The position numbers were made by a program, and so were the translations under genes. The notes beneath the pieces were generated by a model. That model worked only from the letters and a program-made list of their open reading frames with translations. It searched no databases and was not told the origin of the DNA. A DNA stretch of 64,000 bases from Acidobacteriaceae bacterium KBS 83 (GTDB lineage: Bacteria > Acidobacteriota > Terriglobia > Terriglobales > Acidobacteriaceae), in assembly GCA_000381585.1 (NCBI GenBank), contig KB906736.1:156534-220533 (forward strand). The letters are read 5' to 3'. Positions 25,260 to 33,682 of the stretch are shown piece by piece. Numbering within the stretch: the first letter of the stretch is position 1; each line of letters begins with the position of its first letter.

Positions 25260-28016
25260 TTACTCATAGCGCAACGCGACAATGGGGTCGATCTTCGTGG
25301 CACGTCGCGCCGGAAAATACGCTGCGATCACAGTAACTGCCGCGATCATGGCCACCGCCGCCATCAGCGTAATCACATCCCACGGACCGACCCCGAACAG
25401 TCCCGCCCGTACCGCCTGGCACGCTGCCAGCATAGCCGGCACACCCACCGCGATCCCCAGGCCGAGCAGCACAAGCGACTCCCGCAACACCATCCACAGG
25501 ACATCCAGTGCCGGCGCACCCAACGCAATGCGCACGCCGATCTCGCTCGTCCGCCGCACCACGCTGTAAGTCATCACTCCATAAAGCCCAAGGCACGAAA
25601 GTGCCAACGCCAGCAGCGCGAAGAAGATTGAGAGCTGCGAGACCAGCTTCTGCGTATCGATCAGCCCCTCTGTTTGTTCGCTGATCGTCTTCGTTTGGAG
25701 CACTGGTAGGTTGCCATCGATCTCCGCAAACGCAGCCCGCACCTGCCCGATCAGACTTGCCGGATCGCCGGCGCTCTGCACCTGCAGCCAATACGCGTAT
25801 TGGTCATCTTCAGTCAGTTGGGTCACAGGCAAATACGCCATCGGCTCCGGCTTTGTGGCTGATGCCCTGAATCGTGAGTCCCGCACGATCCCGACAATCT
25901 GCCATGTACCCTTCACGCCAGGATCGGCAACCGTGAAGCTGTGACCGATCGCATCGCCGTGCGGAAAATACAGCGTCGCCAGCGTCTGGTTCACGACTAC
26001 GGCCTTCAGGGATGTCGCCGTATCATCTGCGTTGATAGTACGTCCCCGCAGCAATGGAATTCCCAGGGTCTCGAAATAACCTGCGCTCACGCGGTTCAAA
26101 TACGTGCTCACGTCTTCATTGGGAGTAATCGGCCGGCCAAGGATCGTGATGGGTGAACCCCAGTTGCCCCGCGCAATTGGCAGCTGGCCGGACAGCGCGG
26201 CGGACCGCACTCCCGGAAGAGCCTGCACGCGCGTAAGGATCCTCTCGTAGAGCCCATTGAGTTGTTGCGGCTTGTAGCCGGCAAACCTCGGGTTCGTATT
26301 CACCAGCAGAAGATTCGTCCGATTGAATCCAAGGTCCTGGCTGCGCAGATTGTGCAGCGTCCGTACAAACAGGCCCGCCACCGCCAGCAACACCAGCGAG
26401 AACATTACCTGCCCCACCACCAGCGCTTTCGGCAGTAGCCTTGCGGACCGGCCGCCGCCGCTTCCCGCCGTCCGCGCTGTCGCATTCAGGGCGCCCGAGG
26501 CACTCATACGCGAGACGTGCATCGCCGGCGCGATCGTAAAAAGAATGCCCGTCAGCAGACAGATCACGGAAGTGAAGCCCAACACATGCAGGTCCGGAAT
26601 CGCGCTCAACGCCGTATGCGCTTCCTTGCCGACGACGAAATTGATCAGACCCCGAGTTCCAAGAAACGCCAGCAGCAAACCGAGTGCGCCACCGCTGAAC
26701 GCCAGCAGCATCGTCTCCGTCAGAACCTGGCGAACGATTCTGGTCCGGCTCGAACCCAGCGCAAGCCGCGTCGTAAATTCGCGCTCGCGCGAAGCCGCCT
26801 TTGCCAGCAGAAAATTCGTCAGGTTCGCGCACGCAATCAACAGCACCAGCACCACCACGCCCATCAGGACCGCAAGCGGCGCCTCATAATCCGCGCGAAG
26901 ATGCGATATCCCCGCGCCAATCGGCACTAACGGCACAAAGCTCGCGGCAATCTCCTGCCGGCGTCGCTCTGGTAACTGCGTTCCTTCCCGGCTCGTCATG
27001 AATTGCTGAAGCTGCGTCGTCGTCCATGCCTGCGCCCGCGCCGCGCTCACGCCCGCATTGCGTCGCGCGATCATGTGCAGCCAGTACATTCCACCCGCAT
27101 CGAGGAGTGTGCCCTGCTGCTGCTGCATCACCGCTTGCTGCATCGTGATCGGCAGCCACATGTCCGGCATCTCTTCATTCAGTTCCACGCCATAGAAGCT
27201 CGGCGGCATCACCCCGACGACGGTAAACAGCGTCCCATTGATCGTCAGCGTCCCGCCAATCACCGCGGGATCGGCAGACAGCTCCTGCTGCCAATAGCGA
27301 TGGCTGATTACGGCGACCGCATTGCGGCCGGGGGCATCGGTATCGTTCGTGCTGATGACTCTGCCCCAAAATGCTTCCACGCCAAGGATGTCAAAGAACG
27401 TACCGGACACGAGATGGCTGACCGCCTGCGTCGCTGCGCCTCTCTCCCCCGCGCCTCGCCGCACACTCACCGGTGTAGGAAAGCTGCCAAAGGCAGCCAC
27501 GCTTTCGAACGGCGAATGCTCTCGCTCAATCCCTTTGTAGAAGTCGTACGTAAACATATCTACGGGCCCTGAATTCACGGAGCCAAGAGTGCCTCCGCCT
27601 ATCGATCTGCCGAATGAAACCAGCTGCTCTGGTCTGTGAACCGGCAATGACTTCAGCAGCAGATCGTTGATCAGCGTAAAGATCGCCGTATTCGCGCCGA
27701 TGCCTAGAGCGAGCGACAGAATCGCGACCAGCGAAAACCCCGGCGACTTCAAGAGCTGCCGTATCCCGAAACGCACATCCTGCACCAGCGACTCAGCGGT
27801 CGCCTCCCAGCCAGACGACCACACTCTGTGCCTCACCACCGCGGCACTCCCCACTTCCGCGCGCGCCGCCCGTGTCGCGGACTCGCGAGGTATGCCGCGC
27901 CGTACTTTCTCCTCGACAGAGGCCTCGACATACCCCTGCAGCTCTTCCTCAATCTCGCGGTTGCGATCCTCTTTATGCAAAAGCGCCTTGATTCCGCTCA
28001 ATAAACCGCGCAGCAT
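25260..28016 (-). CDS. MacB/FtsX-like orphan ABC permease (ADOP family)
   Basis: 918 residues. An N-terminal prefix domain with EIEEELQGYVEASVEEKVRRGIP (about 20-45) precedes two MacB-PCD/FtsX units, each with a periplasmic domain and membrane helices near 95-120, 385-500 and 790-905. The family is best known from Acidobacteria as the duplicated orphan permease, with no ATPase encoded beside it. Its role may be export of small molecules or peptides or signalling; no substrate is known. It ends with the FPARRATKIDPIVALRYE phrase typical of MacB-like permeases. The start is fixed by GGAGGGG before the ATG. It is divergent from purC across two palindromes at 28035-28083. Confidence 0.92.
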   Translation of the reverse strand: MLRGLLSGIKALLHKEDRNREIEEELQGYVEASVEEKVRRGIPRESATRAARAEVGSAAVVRHRVWSSGWEATAESLVQDVRFGIRQLLKSPGFSLVAILSLALGIGANTAIFTLINDLLLKSLPVHRPEQLVSFGRSIGGGTLGSVNSGPVDMFTYDFYKGIEREHSPFESVAAFGSFPTPVSVRRGAGERGAATQAVSHLVSGTFFDILGVEAFWGRVISTNDTDAPGRNAVAVISHRYWQQELSADPAVIGGTLTINGTLFTVVGVMPPSFYGVELNEEMPDMWLPITMQQAVMQQQQGTLLDAGGMYWLHMIARRNAGVSAARAQAWTTTQLQQFMTSREGTQLPERRRQEIAASFVPLVPIGAGISHLRADYEAPLAVLMGVVVLVLLIACANLTNFLLAKAASREREFTTRLALGSSRTRIVRQVLTETMLLAFSGGALGLLLAFLGTRGLINFVVGKEAHTALSAIPDLHVLGFTSVICLLTGILFTIAPAMHVSRMSASGALNATARTAGSGGGRSARLLPKALVVGQVMFSLVLLAVAGLFVRTLHNLRSQDLGFNRTNLLLVNTNPRFAGYKPQQLNGLYERILTRVQALPGVRSAALSGQLPIARGNWGSPITILGRPITPNEDVSTYLNRVSAGYFETLGIPLLRGRTINADDTATSLKAVVVNQTLATLYFPHGDAIGHSFTVADPGVKGTWQIVGIVRDSRFRASATKPEPMAYLPVTQLTEDDQYAYWLQVQSAGDPASLIGQVRAAFAEIDGNLPVLQTKTISEQTEGLIDTQKLVSQLSIFFALLALALSCLGLYGVMTYSVVRRTSEIGVRIALGAPALDVLWMVLRESLVLLGLGIAVGVPAMLAACQAVRAGLFGVGPWDVITLMAAVAMIAAVTVIAAYFPARRATKIDPIVALRYE

Positions 28017-28034
28017 GCGCCCCTCCGGCCATCT

Positions 28035-28083
28035 CCTCTTGATTGTCTAGAGGTACCTCGCCCTCCTCTTGATTGTCAAGAGG
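28035..28083. promoter_or_regulatory. Two palindromes 30 bp apart between the ADOP permease and purC
   Basis: The second site (28065-28083) is a perfect dyad CCTCTTGA-TTG-TCAAGAGG. The first (28035-28053) is the same 19-bp sequence except for one base in the right arm. Their starts are exactly 30 bp apart, about three helical turns. This arrangement suits a dimeric repressor binding both sites on one face of the helix. In Acidobacteria, ADOP permeases are often controlled by PadR-type repressors, but no regulator gene is nearby, so which protein binds is unknown. Confidence 0.55.
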
Positions 28084-28234
28084 AATGAATGGAGCGCTCA
28101 ATGCATGGGCCGATCGCCAACATGCAGAACACTTTCATGCGCGCAGAACGCGAGCCGCTCGCGTTGACAAAGCCCAAACCCGCTCCGAGAATCGAACCGT
28201 AAGACATACCTTCACTCCAGGGCAACACATTCCT

Positions 28235-29131
28235 TTGCAGACACTCACTCAAACCGATCTCGCCGTCCTGCCTCTGCTCGCTCGCGGTAAGGTGCGCGAC
28301 CTCTACTCCGTCGGCGAATCTCTCCTGCTCATCGCCACGGATCGCATCTCCGCCTTTGATCACGTGCTCGCCACCGGCATTCCGGGTAAGGGCAAAATCC
28401 TTACTCAGCTCTCCCTCTTCTGGTTCCAGTTGCTGCGCGATGTCGTACCCAACCACCTGATCACCGCCGACGTTGCGCAATACCCGGAAGTTCTGCGTCC
28501 CTACCGGAGCCAGCTCACCGGCCGATCGATGCTGGTCAAGCGGGCGCAGATGTTCCCCGTAGAGTGTGTCGTGCGCGGCTATCTCTCCGGCTCAGGATGG
28601 AAGGACTATCAGGCCACCGGAGCAGTCTGCGGCATCCAGCTGCCCAAAGGCCTGCGCGAGTCGGACAAGCTGCCCCAGCCGCTCTTCACTCCCGCTTCGA
28701 AGAGCCTCGGTGGCGAGCACGACGAGAACATCTCCTTCGACGAGATGGTCGCCCGGATCGGAGAGCCTGCGGCTACGAAACTGCAGGGCCTCAGCCTCGA
28801 CATCTACTCCCGCGCAGCAACTTACGCGGCTCAGCGCGGAGTCATCCTCGCCGACACCAAATTCGAATTCGGCGTCACCCCCGACGGAATCGTCCTTGCC
28901 GATGAAGTCCTCACTCCGGATTCCTCCCGTTACTGGCCGGCTGACCAGTACGCACCCGGCGGCCCACAACCCTCCTTCGACAAGCAGTTTGTCCGCGATT
29001 ACCTCGAGCAAATCCGGTGGAACAAGCAGGCTCCGGCCCCTCCATTGCCGGACGAGATCGTGGCAAAAACGCAACGCAAGTACCTGGATGCTTACCATCT
29101 GCTCACCGGACGCGAACTCGATCTTGCCTGA
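28235..29131 (+). CDS. purC: Phosphoribosylaminoimidazole-succinocarboxamide synthase
   Basis: About 299 residues. It joins aspartate to CAIR in purine synthesis. Seen: LLARGKVRDLYSV, ATDRISAFDHVL, GKGKILTQLSLFWF, VECVVRGYLSGSGWKDYQATG, and DTKFEFGV near 205-215, the full SAICAR-synthase pattern. The TTG at 28235 was chosen because homology begins just after it and it follows CAGGG at a usable distance; the frame is open back to 28073, where an ATG at 28085 would add 50 residues of no resemblance. It is the first gene of a plus-strand run, followed 19 bp later by cvpA. Confidence 0.9.
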   Translation: MQTLTQTDLAVLPLLARGKVRDLYSVGESLLLIATDRISAFDHVLATGIPGKGKILTQLSLFWFQLLRDVVPNHLITADVAQYPEVLRPYRSQLTGRSMLVKRAQMFPVECVVRGYLSGSGWKDYQATGAVCGIQLPKGLRESDKLPQPLFTPASKSLGGEHDENISFDEMVARIGEPAATKLQGLSLDIYSRAATYAAQRGVILADTKFEFGVTPDGIVLADEVLTPDSSRYWPADQYAPGGPQPSFDKQFVRDYLEQIRWNKQAPAPPLPDEIVAKTQRKYLDAYHLLTGRELDLA

Positions 29132-29150
29132 GTTGCGATAGGATCGCCCC

Positions 29151-29705
29151 ATGCAGACCCTCACTCCGCTGGACTGGACGATCCTTGCTGTCCTGGTCAT
29201 CTCCACGGTGATGGCGTTTGTCCATGGTTTCCTAGTCGAGGTCTGCGCCCTGGCTGGCCTGGTCGCCGGCATCGTTCTGGCGGGCCAGTATTATCTGCAG
29301 CTTGTCCCTTCGATCGGCCACTTCGTGCATGAGCAAGCCGCAGCCGCCGCAATCGCCTTCCTTTTCGTCGCATTCGGCGTTATGCTGGCCGCCGCAATAC
29401 TTGGTCGGGTGCTACGCTGGATACTCCGCAGCATCGGGTTCGGCTGGGCTGACCGCGTTGCTGGGGGAGCCTTCGGTCTGCTCAAGGGATACATTCTGGT
29501 GGCATTGGGCGTCGCTGCCATGGCCGCCTTTTTTCCCCGGCAGCCATGGTTCGACCAGTCACATCTCGTGCCATACTTCTTCCCCGGGGCCCACGGAAGT
29601 GCTACTGTGCTGCCTCAGGACTTGAGCGTTAGAATTCAATCCGGATTACACTCGCTCGAGAACGTCGCCCGGCGCGAGGCATCTGGACTGGGACAGCATG
29701 ACTGA
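29151..29705 (+). CDS. CvpA-family membrane protein
   Basis: 184 residues with about four membrane helices and the family's WTILAVLVISTVMAFVHGFLVEV start and GWADRVAGGAFGLLKGYILV segment. CvpA was found as a factor for colicin V production and is conserved widely; its exact function is unsettled, with links to envelope and purine-related stress. It lies 19 bp after purC, an association seen also in other bacteria (cvpA-purF in E. coli). An AGGA precedes the ATG. Confidence 0.9.
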   Translation: MQTLTPLDWTILAVLVISTVMAFVHGFLVEVCALAGLVAGIVLAGQYYLQLVPSIGHFVHEQAAAAAIAFLFVAFGVMLAAAILGRVLRWILRSIGFGWADRVAGGAFGLLKGYILVALGVAAMAAFFPRQPWFDQSHLVPYFFPGAHGSATVLPQDLSVRIQSGLHSLENVARREASGLGQHD

Positions 29706-29764
29706 ACAATTGAACGAAGAGACCGGCGCTTAGATTCGGTCCGTTAGCCAAGAAAGAGGATTCT

Positions 29765-30055
29765 GTGAAACGCGAGTTGGACAACCTGGTCAGCCAGATG
29801 CACGCCGGTGGTATCACCTACGACGAAGCCATCCGTGAGTTCAAAAAGCGCTTCATTCTGGAAGTACTTGCCGCCCATCGCGGCAATCAATGCAAGGCTG
29901 CGAAGGAGCTCGGTATGCACCGCAATACCTTGAGCCGCACTATTGCAGAACTCCACATGGATCCCGCCCAGATTCGCAATGGCCTCAAGCGTCCGCCGCG
30001 TCCCGTGCGTCCATTGCTTGAACAGCCAAAACAGGTGATGCGCCAGCAGGGCTGA
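29765..30055 (+). CDS. Fis-type helix-turn-helix protein
   Basis: 96 residues. GTG at 29765 is preceded by AGAGGA five bases upstream. The text RFILEVLAAHRGNQCKAAKELGMHRNTLSRTIAEL (about 30-64) is the Fis C-terminal HTH that binds DNA; the rest is a short basic tail with many Pro and Arg. Such small orphan Fis domains usually act as local regulators or nucleoid proteins. The gene is in line with cvpA and the HAD hydrolase. Confidence 0.85.
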   Translation: MKRELDNLVSQMHAGGITYDEAIREFKKRFILEVLAAHRGNQCKAAKELGMHRNTLSRTIAELHMDPAQIRNGLKRPPRPVRPLLEQPKQVMRQQG

Positions 30056-30116
30056 CCTTGCGTCAGCTATCCTGAGAGGTCGTTCGCCTATCTGATCTCA
30101 GGAGCCGCCGGCCGCT

Positions 30117-30893
30117 TTGCAGAATACTGCCATCAGACCAACCGTCCCTGCGGTCTATCGTTCGTATGTCACTCCAAAGGGCCGTGTCGCTTGGCGCTCC
30201 GGCCTCCTCTGGGACCAGTTCGACGCCTATCTTTTCGACATCGACGGCACCCTGCTGCGCGATCCCGGCCGTGTCCACTACAACGCCTTCTCGAAAGCCT
30301 GCTACGAAGTCCTCGGCCATTCACTTTCACTCGAACCCGTCACCGTGGCGGGCTCAACGGATCCGCGCATTCTAAGGGACGCCTTCGCCGCCGCCGGCAT
30401 CGCCGACGAAACCTGGCGCCCCCATCAATCCCGTCTGCTTGAAGCCATCTGCACGAACGTTGCGCGCGACGCCGCAAACATGCAGCTCACCGTCATGCCT
30501 GGTGTTGTCCCCACGCTCCGCCATCTCGCCGCGCTTGGCAAGTGGCTTGGCGTCGCTACCGGTAACCTCGAATCCATCGGCTGGCTCAAGCTTGAACGCA
30601 CCGGCCTGCGCGAGCACTTCACCTTCGGCGGCTTCAGCGATGCACATGAGCAGCGCGCCGATATGATCGCCGCGGCAGCGGCAGCAGCACGCGATGATGC
30701 CGGCGTAGATGCTTCGATCGTCGTCGTTGGTGATACACCGTTTGACATCGCAGCCGCGCGCGCCAACCGGCTTTCTGTCATCGCGGTTGCCACGGGCCGG
30801 TCATCCTTCGATCACCTGCTCGAACACGCACCAGATATCTGCGCCGAAAACCTCGAGGCGCTGCTTGCCGCAAAATGTGAGGAGCAGCCATGA
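30117..30893 (+). CDS. HAD-superfamily hydrolase
   Basis: 258 residues. Seen: motif I LFDIDGTLL with nucleophile Asp41 and acid Asp43, motif II TGNLES (about 142), and motif III/IV VVVGDTPFDIAAARA (about 200). The small cap between motifs I and II is of the phosphoglycolate-phosphatase type. Substrate unknown. TTG at 30117 is the best available start, with AGGAG some 13 bases upstream; no ATG fits. It overlaps the secretin gene by four bases (ATGA), so the two are coupled. Confidence 0.85.
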   Translation: MQNTAIRPTVPAVYRSYVTPKGRVAWRSGLLWDQFDAYLFDIDGTLLRDPGRVHYNAFSKACYEVLGHSLSLEPVTVAGSTDPRILRDAFAAAGIADETWRPHQSRLLEAICTNVARDAANMQLTVMPGVVPTLRHLAALGKWLGVATGNLESIGWLKLERTGLREHFTFGGFSDAHEQRADMIAAAAAAARDDAGVDASIVVVGDTPFDIAAARANRLSVIAVATGRSSFDHLLEHAPDICAENLEALLAAKCEEQP

Positions 30894-32734
30894 CTCGCTT
30901 CCTCCGTGTTGCCGCATGGGCGCTTGCCCTCACACTGGCTGGGCATGCGCAGGCTCCCGAAAAATCGGGCCCCACCCAGCATGACAAGCGCGCTGCTGCC
31001 AAGGCATATCTCTCCGGCGCGCATGCTATCGAGGAACGCAATACCCGTGCCGCCTACCTCGCCTTCTCCAAGGCCGCCGAGCTCGACCCCACCAACACGG
31101 ACTACAAAAACGCTGTCGCGATCGCAAAGGCCCACTTCGTCACCGACCTCATCCAGCAGGCTGAGAAGGCACGCATCCTGGGCAAGAACGATGTGGTCAA
31201 CGCGCGCCTCGCCGAAGCCCTTGAGCTCGATCCCACCAACCCCATCGTCGCGCAGCACATCAGCGAGCTCGCTGACCTCGTAAGCGAGCCGCCCAAAACC
31301 GACGACATCACCTCCAGTATCGCGGACGCCATCCAGCTCGAACCCACTCCTGGCAAACACAGCTTCCATATCCGTGCCGATGGCCTCACACTGCTCCGCC
31401 AGGTTCTCTCCTCCTATGGCATTGCACCCAGCTTCGACTCCAGCGTCTCCTCACAGCCCGTCCGCTTCGATGTCGATGATGTGAACTTCCAACAGGCGCA
31501 GCAACTGTTGCGCCTCGAGACCAACACCTTTTTCGTGCCGCTCGATCCTCACCGGGTCCTCGTCGCCAAAGACACGCGCGCCAATCGGCAGGAGTATGAG
31601 CGCCTTCTGCTCGAAACTGTGTATCTCCCTGGTCTCAATACGCAGGAGATAACCGACGTCAGCAACCTCGCGCGCAACGTGCTGGAGATACAGCAGGTCG
31701 CCGCCGAGCCAAGCAAGAACACTCTCAGTGTGCGCGGTCCGGAGACCCGGCTCGCCCTCTTCAACCGCACGCTGCATGGCCTGATGGATGGCCGCAGTCA
31801 GGTACTGCTCGAAGTACGCATTTATGAGATACAACGCACCCGCAACCTCAACGTCGGCGTCCAACTTCCCCAGCAGTTTAACGTCTTCAACCTCAATACG
31901 GAGATCCAGAGCGTCCTCAACAACAATCAGCAGCTGATCCAGGAGATCGTCTCAAGCGGACTCGCCAACGCCGGCGATCTGCAAGCCATCGCGGCAATCC
32001 TGATCGCTTCCGGCCAGGCTGCAGGAAATTCGATTCTCACTCAACCATTCGCAGTCTTTGGCGGCGGGCTCACTGCCACCGGCCTAACGCTCGGTACAAT
32101 AACGGTCAATGCGGGCCTCAACACCAGCGACAGCCGTGCCATCGATCAGCTCCAGCTTCGTCTGCAGGACCAGGAGACAGGAGACATCCTCGCCGGCATC
32201 CGCTATCCCATCATTCAGTCCAGCTATTCCAATCTCACCGGCGTTGGCGTAAACATCCCCGGACTCAACACTCCCGGCCTCTCCAGCCAGCTCGCCGCGC
32301 TCGGCATCAACGGCTCCAGCCTCAATGCGCAGACCATCCCTCAAGTTCAGTATCAGGACCTTGGTCTCCAGATGAAGACGACACCATACATCCATCGCGA
32401 TCAGTCTGTGTCCCTCAAGCTTGATCTGAAGGTGCAGGCCCTCGCCGGGAGTTCCATCAACCAGATCCCCATCCTGACGAATCGGCAGTTCACTGCCGCA
32501 CTCGACCTGAAGGACGGCGAAAGTGCTCTAGTCAGCAGCGATCTCAGTTCGCAGGAGGCCCGCGCTGTCAGCGGACTGCCCGGTCTTAGTGAAATCCCCG
32601 GCCTGCAATCCACCACCAATAAAGAGGTTCAGCGAACCAACAACGAGCTGGTCATTCTCATCACGCCCCACGTCGTACGGCTGCCACATTCTTCAGGCGC
32701 CAGCCAGGTCATGCTCCTGCCCACGCACCAGTGA
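30890..32734 (+). CDS. Secretin-like outer-membrane protein with N-terminal TPR-like region
   Basis: 614 residues with a signal peptide (MTRFLRVAAWALALTLAGHAQA). Residues 35-130 hold two TPR-like units (AFSKAAELDPTNTDY, RLAEALELDPTNPIV). Then comes a STN/NolW-type periplasmic module (VRFDVDDVNFQQAQQLL ... GLNTQEITDVSNLARNVLEIQ) and a C-terminal secretin domain ending SGLPGLSEIPGLQSTT and ELVILITPHVVR, as in GspD/PilQ. Secretins form the outer-membrane ring of type II, III or IV-pilus systems. No partner ATPase or pilin gene lies nearby, so it is an orphan here. Confidence 0.85.
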   Translation: MTRFLRVAAWALALTLAGHAQAPEKSGPTQHDKRAAAKAYLSGAHAIEERNTRAAYLAFSKAAELDPTNTDYKNAVAIAKAHFVTDLIQQAEKARILGKNDVVNARLAEALELDPTNPIVAQHISELADLVSEPPKTDDITSSIADAIQLEPTPGKHSFHIRADGLTLLRQVLSSYGIAPSFDSSVSSQPVRFDVDDVNFQQAQQLLRLETNTFFVPLDPHRVLVAKDTRANRQEYERLLLETVYLPGLNTQEITDVSNLARNVLEIQQVAAEPSKNTLSVRGPETRLALFNRTLHGLMDGRSQVLLEVRIYEIQRTRNLNVGVQLPQQFNVFNLNTEIQSVLNNNQQLIQEIVSSGLANAGDLQAIAAILIASGQAAGNSILTQPFAVFGGGLTATGLTLGTITVNAGLNTSDSRAIDQLQLRLQDQETGDILAGIRYPIIQSSYSNLTGVGVNIPGLNTPGLSSQLAALGINGSSLNAQTIPQVQYQDLGLQMKTTPYIHRDQSVSLKLDLKVQALAGSSINQIPILTNRQFTAALDLKDGESALVSSDLSSQEARAVSGLPGLSEIPGLQSTTNKEVQRTNNELVILITPHVVRLPHSSGASQVMLLPTHQ

Positions 32735-32807
32735 GAGCAACCTCCTGCAGCCCTGTTTCCGTCGAGAAGACTAGATCGCAGAGTGGCGACCTGCCAATTG
32801 CAAACGA

Positions 32808-33221
32808 TCAGGTTCCATATCCTCTGTGTTGCATCGCCCGGAGCTTCTCGCCACTCGGCCAGGCGATTGTAAGCAGCATGGCGGAATCCTCACGCGCCTC
32901 AAGTTCGTGTTTGATCGATGCGCCCAGAGTCAGGACACTGTTTGCCTGAAGACCATGGGATTCTCCATGGACGCGAAAATCTATAGAGCCCTTCAAAATC
33001 TGAACCGAAATCGTGCCGTCTGCGTGGTGCTCCTTCAGGACGGCGCCTTTGTCCATGACGATGAGCACCATCCGGAAATCTGATTTCTTGAAAAGTGTTT
33101 TCGCAAAATGGCCCGTGGGCCATGGTCTCTTCTGCTCGCAGTCCTTCATCTCCTGCGCAAGATCGAACTGCGCCAGGTCTTTCAGGATCGTGCCGTCATC
33201 CGCAAAACCTTCAGTGGTCAT
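32808..33221 (-). CDS. Cupin-domain protein
   Basis: 137 residues with a single cupin barrel: LIVMDKGAVLKEHHADGTISVQILKGSIDF (about 50-80) gives the first motif (two His and the G), and a second strand region HELEAREDSAMLLTIAWP follows. The Glu of the canonical cupin motif is not obvious, so metal binding is uncertain. The ATG at 33221 follows GAGAGG. It lies 86 bp downstream of the truncated globin gene in the same direction, with the DsbA-like gene before that. Confidence 0.8.
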   Translation of the reverse strand: MTTEGFADDGTILKDLAQFDLAQEMKDCEQKRPWPTGHFAKTLFKKSDFRMVLIVMDKGAVLKEHHADGTISVQILKGSIDFRVHGESHGLQANSVLTLGASIKHELEAREDSAMLLTIAWPSGEKLRAMQHRGYGT

Positions 33222-33307
33222 GGATCGGACCTCTCTGTGTGTGGATGCGATTCGCCGGCCTGAAGACGAGACGATTCATTGCCGATTTGCTTCGAATGCA
33301 CCCCAGG

Positions 33308-33667
33308 TCATGGCCGCGACGCGAGAACCCGCTTCATATTTGTTGCGATCAGCTCCGCCTTCTGCAGAACGATCGCAGCTTCGGCGGCAGGCATTACCTC
33401 GTTGGCCGTCTCTGAAAACAGCGCCAGCCACCGGGCGAAGTACCTTTCTTCGATGGGCAGCGGAAAATGCGCCAGAAGTGGATTGCCTTTGTATTTGCCC
33501 GTCGCCAGAAGCACAGTGGACCAGAAGTCTTTCAGAAGAGCCAGATGGGCGTCCCAATTATGGATCGCCTCATTGAACACCGGCCCGATCTCCGGATCCA
33601 ACTGAACCTTAGCGTAGAAACGATCCACGAGCCTCGAAATCTCCGCTTCGGTGATCAACGTTCCCAC
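33308..33667 (-). CDS. Group III truncated haemoglobin
   Basis: 119 residues. Seen: FYAKVQLDPEIGPVFN near the start, the group III signature YKGNPLLAHFPLP with proximal His67, and EERYFARWLALF with a conserved Trp80. Tyr18 is in the position of the B10 Tyr. Group III globins are linked to nitrosative and oxidative chemistry and hypoxia. GTG at 33667 is only one base from AGGAG, so a TTG at 33658 may be the real start. It sits 15 bp after the DsbA-like gene. Confidence 0.9.
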   Translation of the reverse strand: MGTLITEAEISRLVDRFYAKVQLDPEIGPVFNEAIHNWDAHLALLKDFWSTVLLATGKYKGNPLLAHFPLPIEERYFARWLALFSETANEVMPAAEAAIVLQKAELIATNMKRVLASRP

Positions 33668-33682
33668 ACTCCTAGGTCTTTC

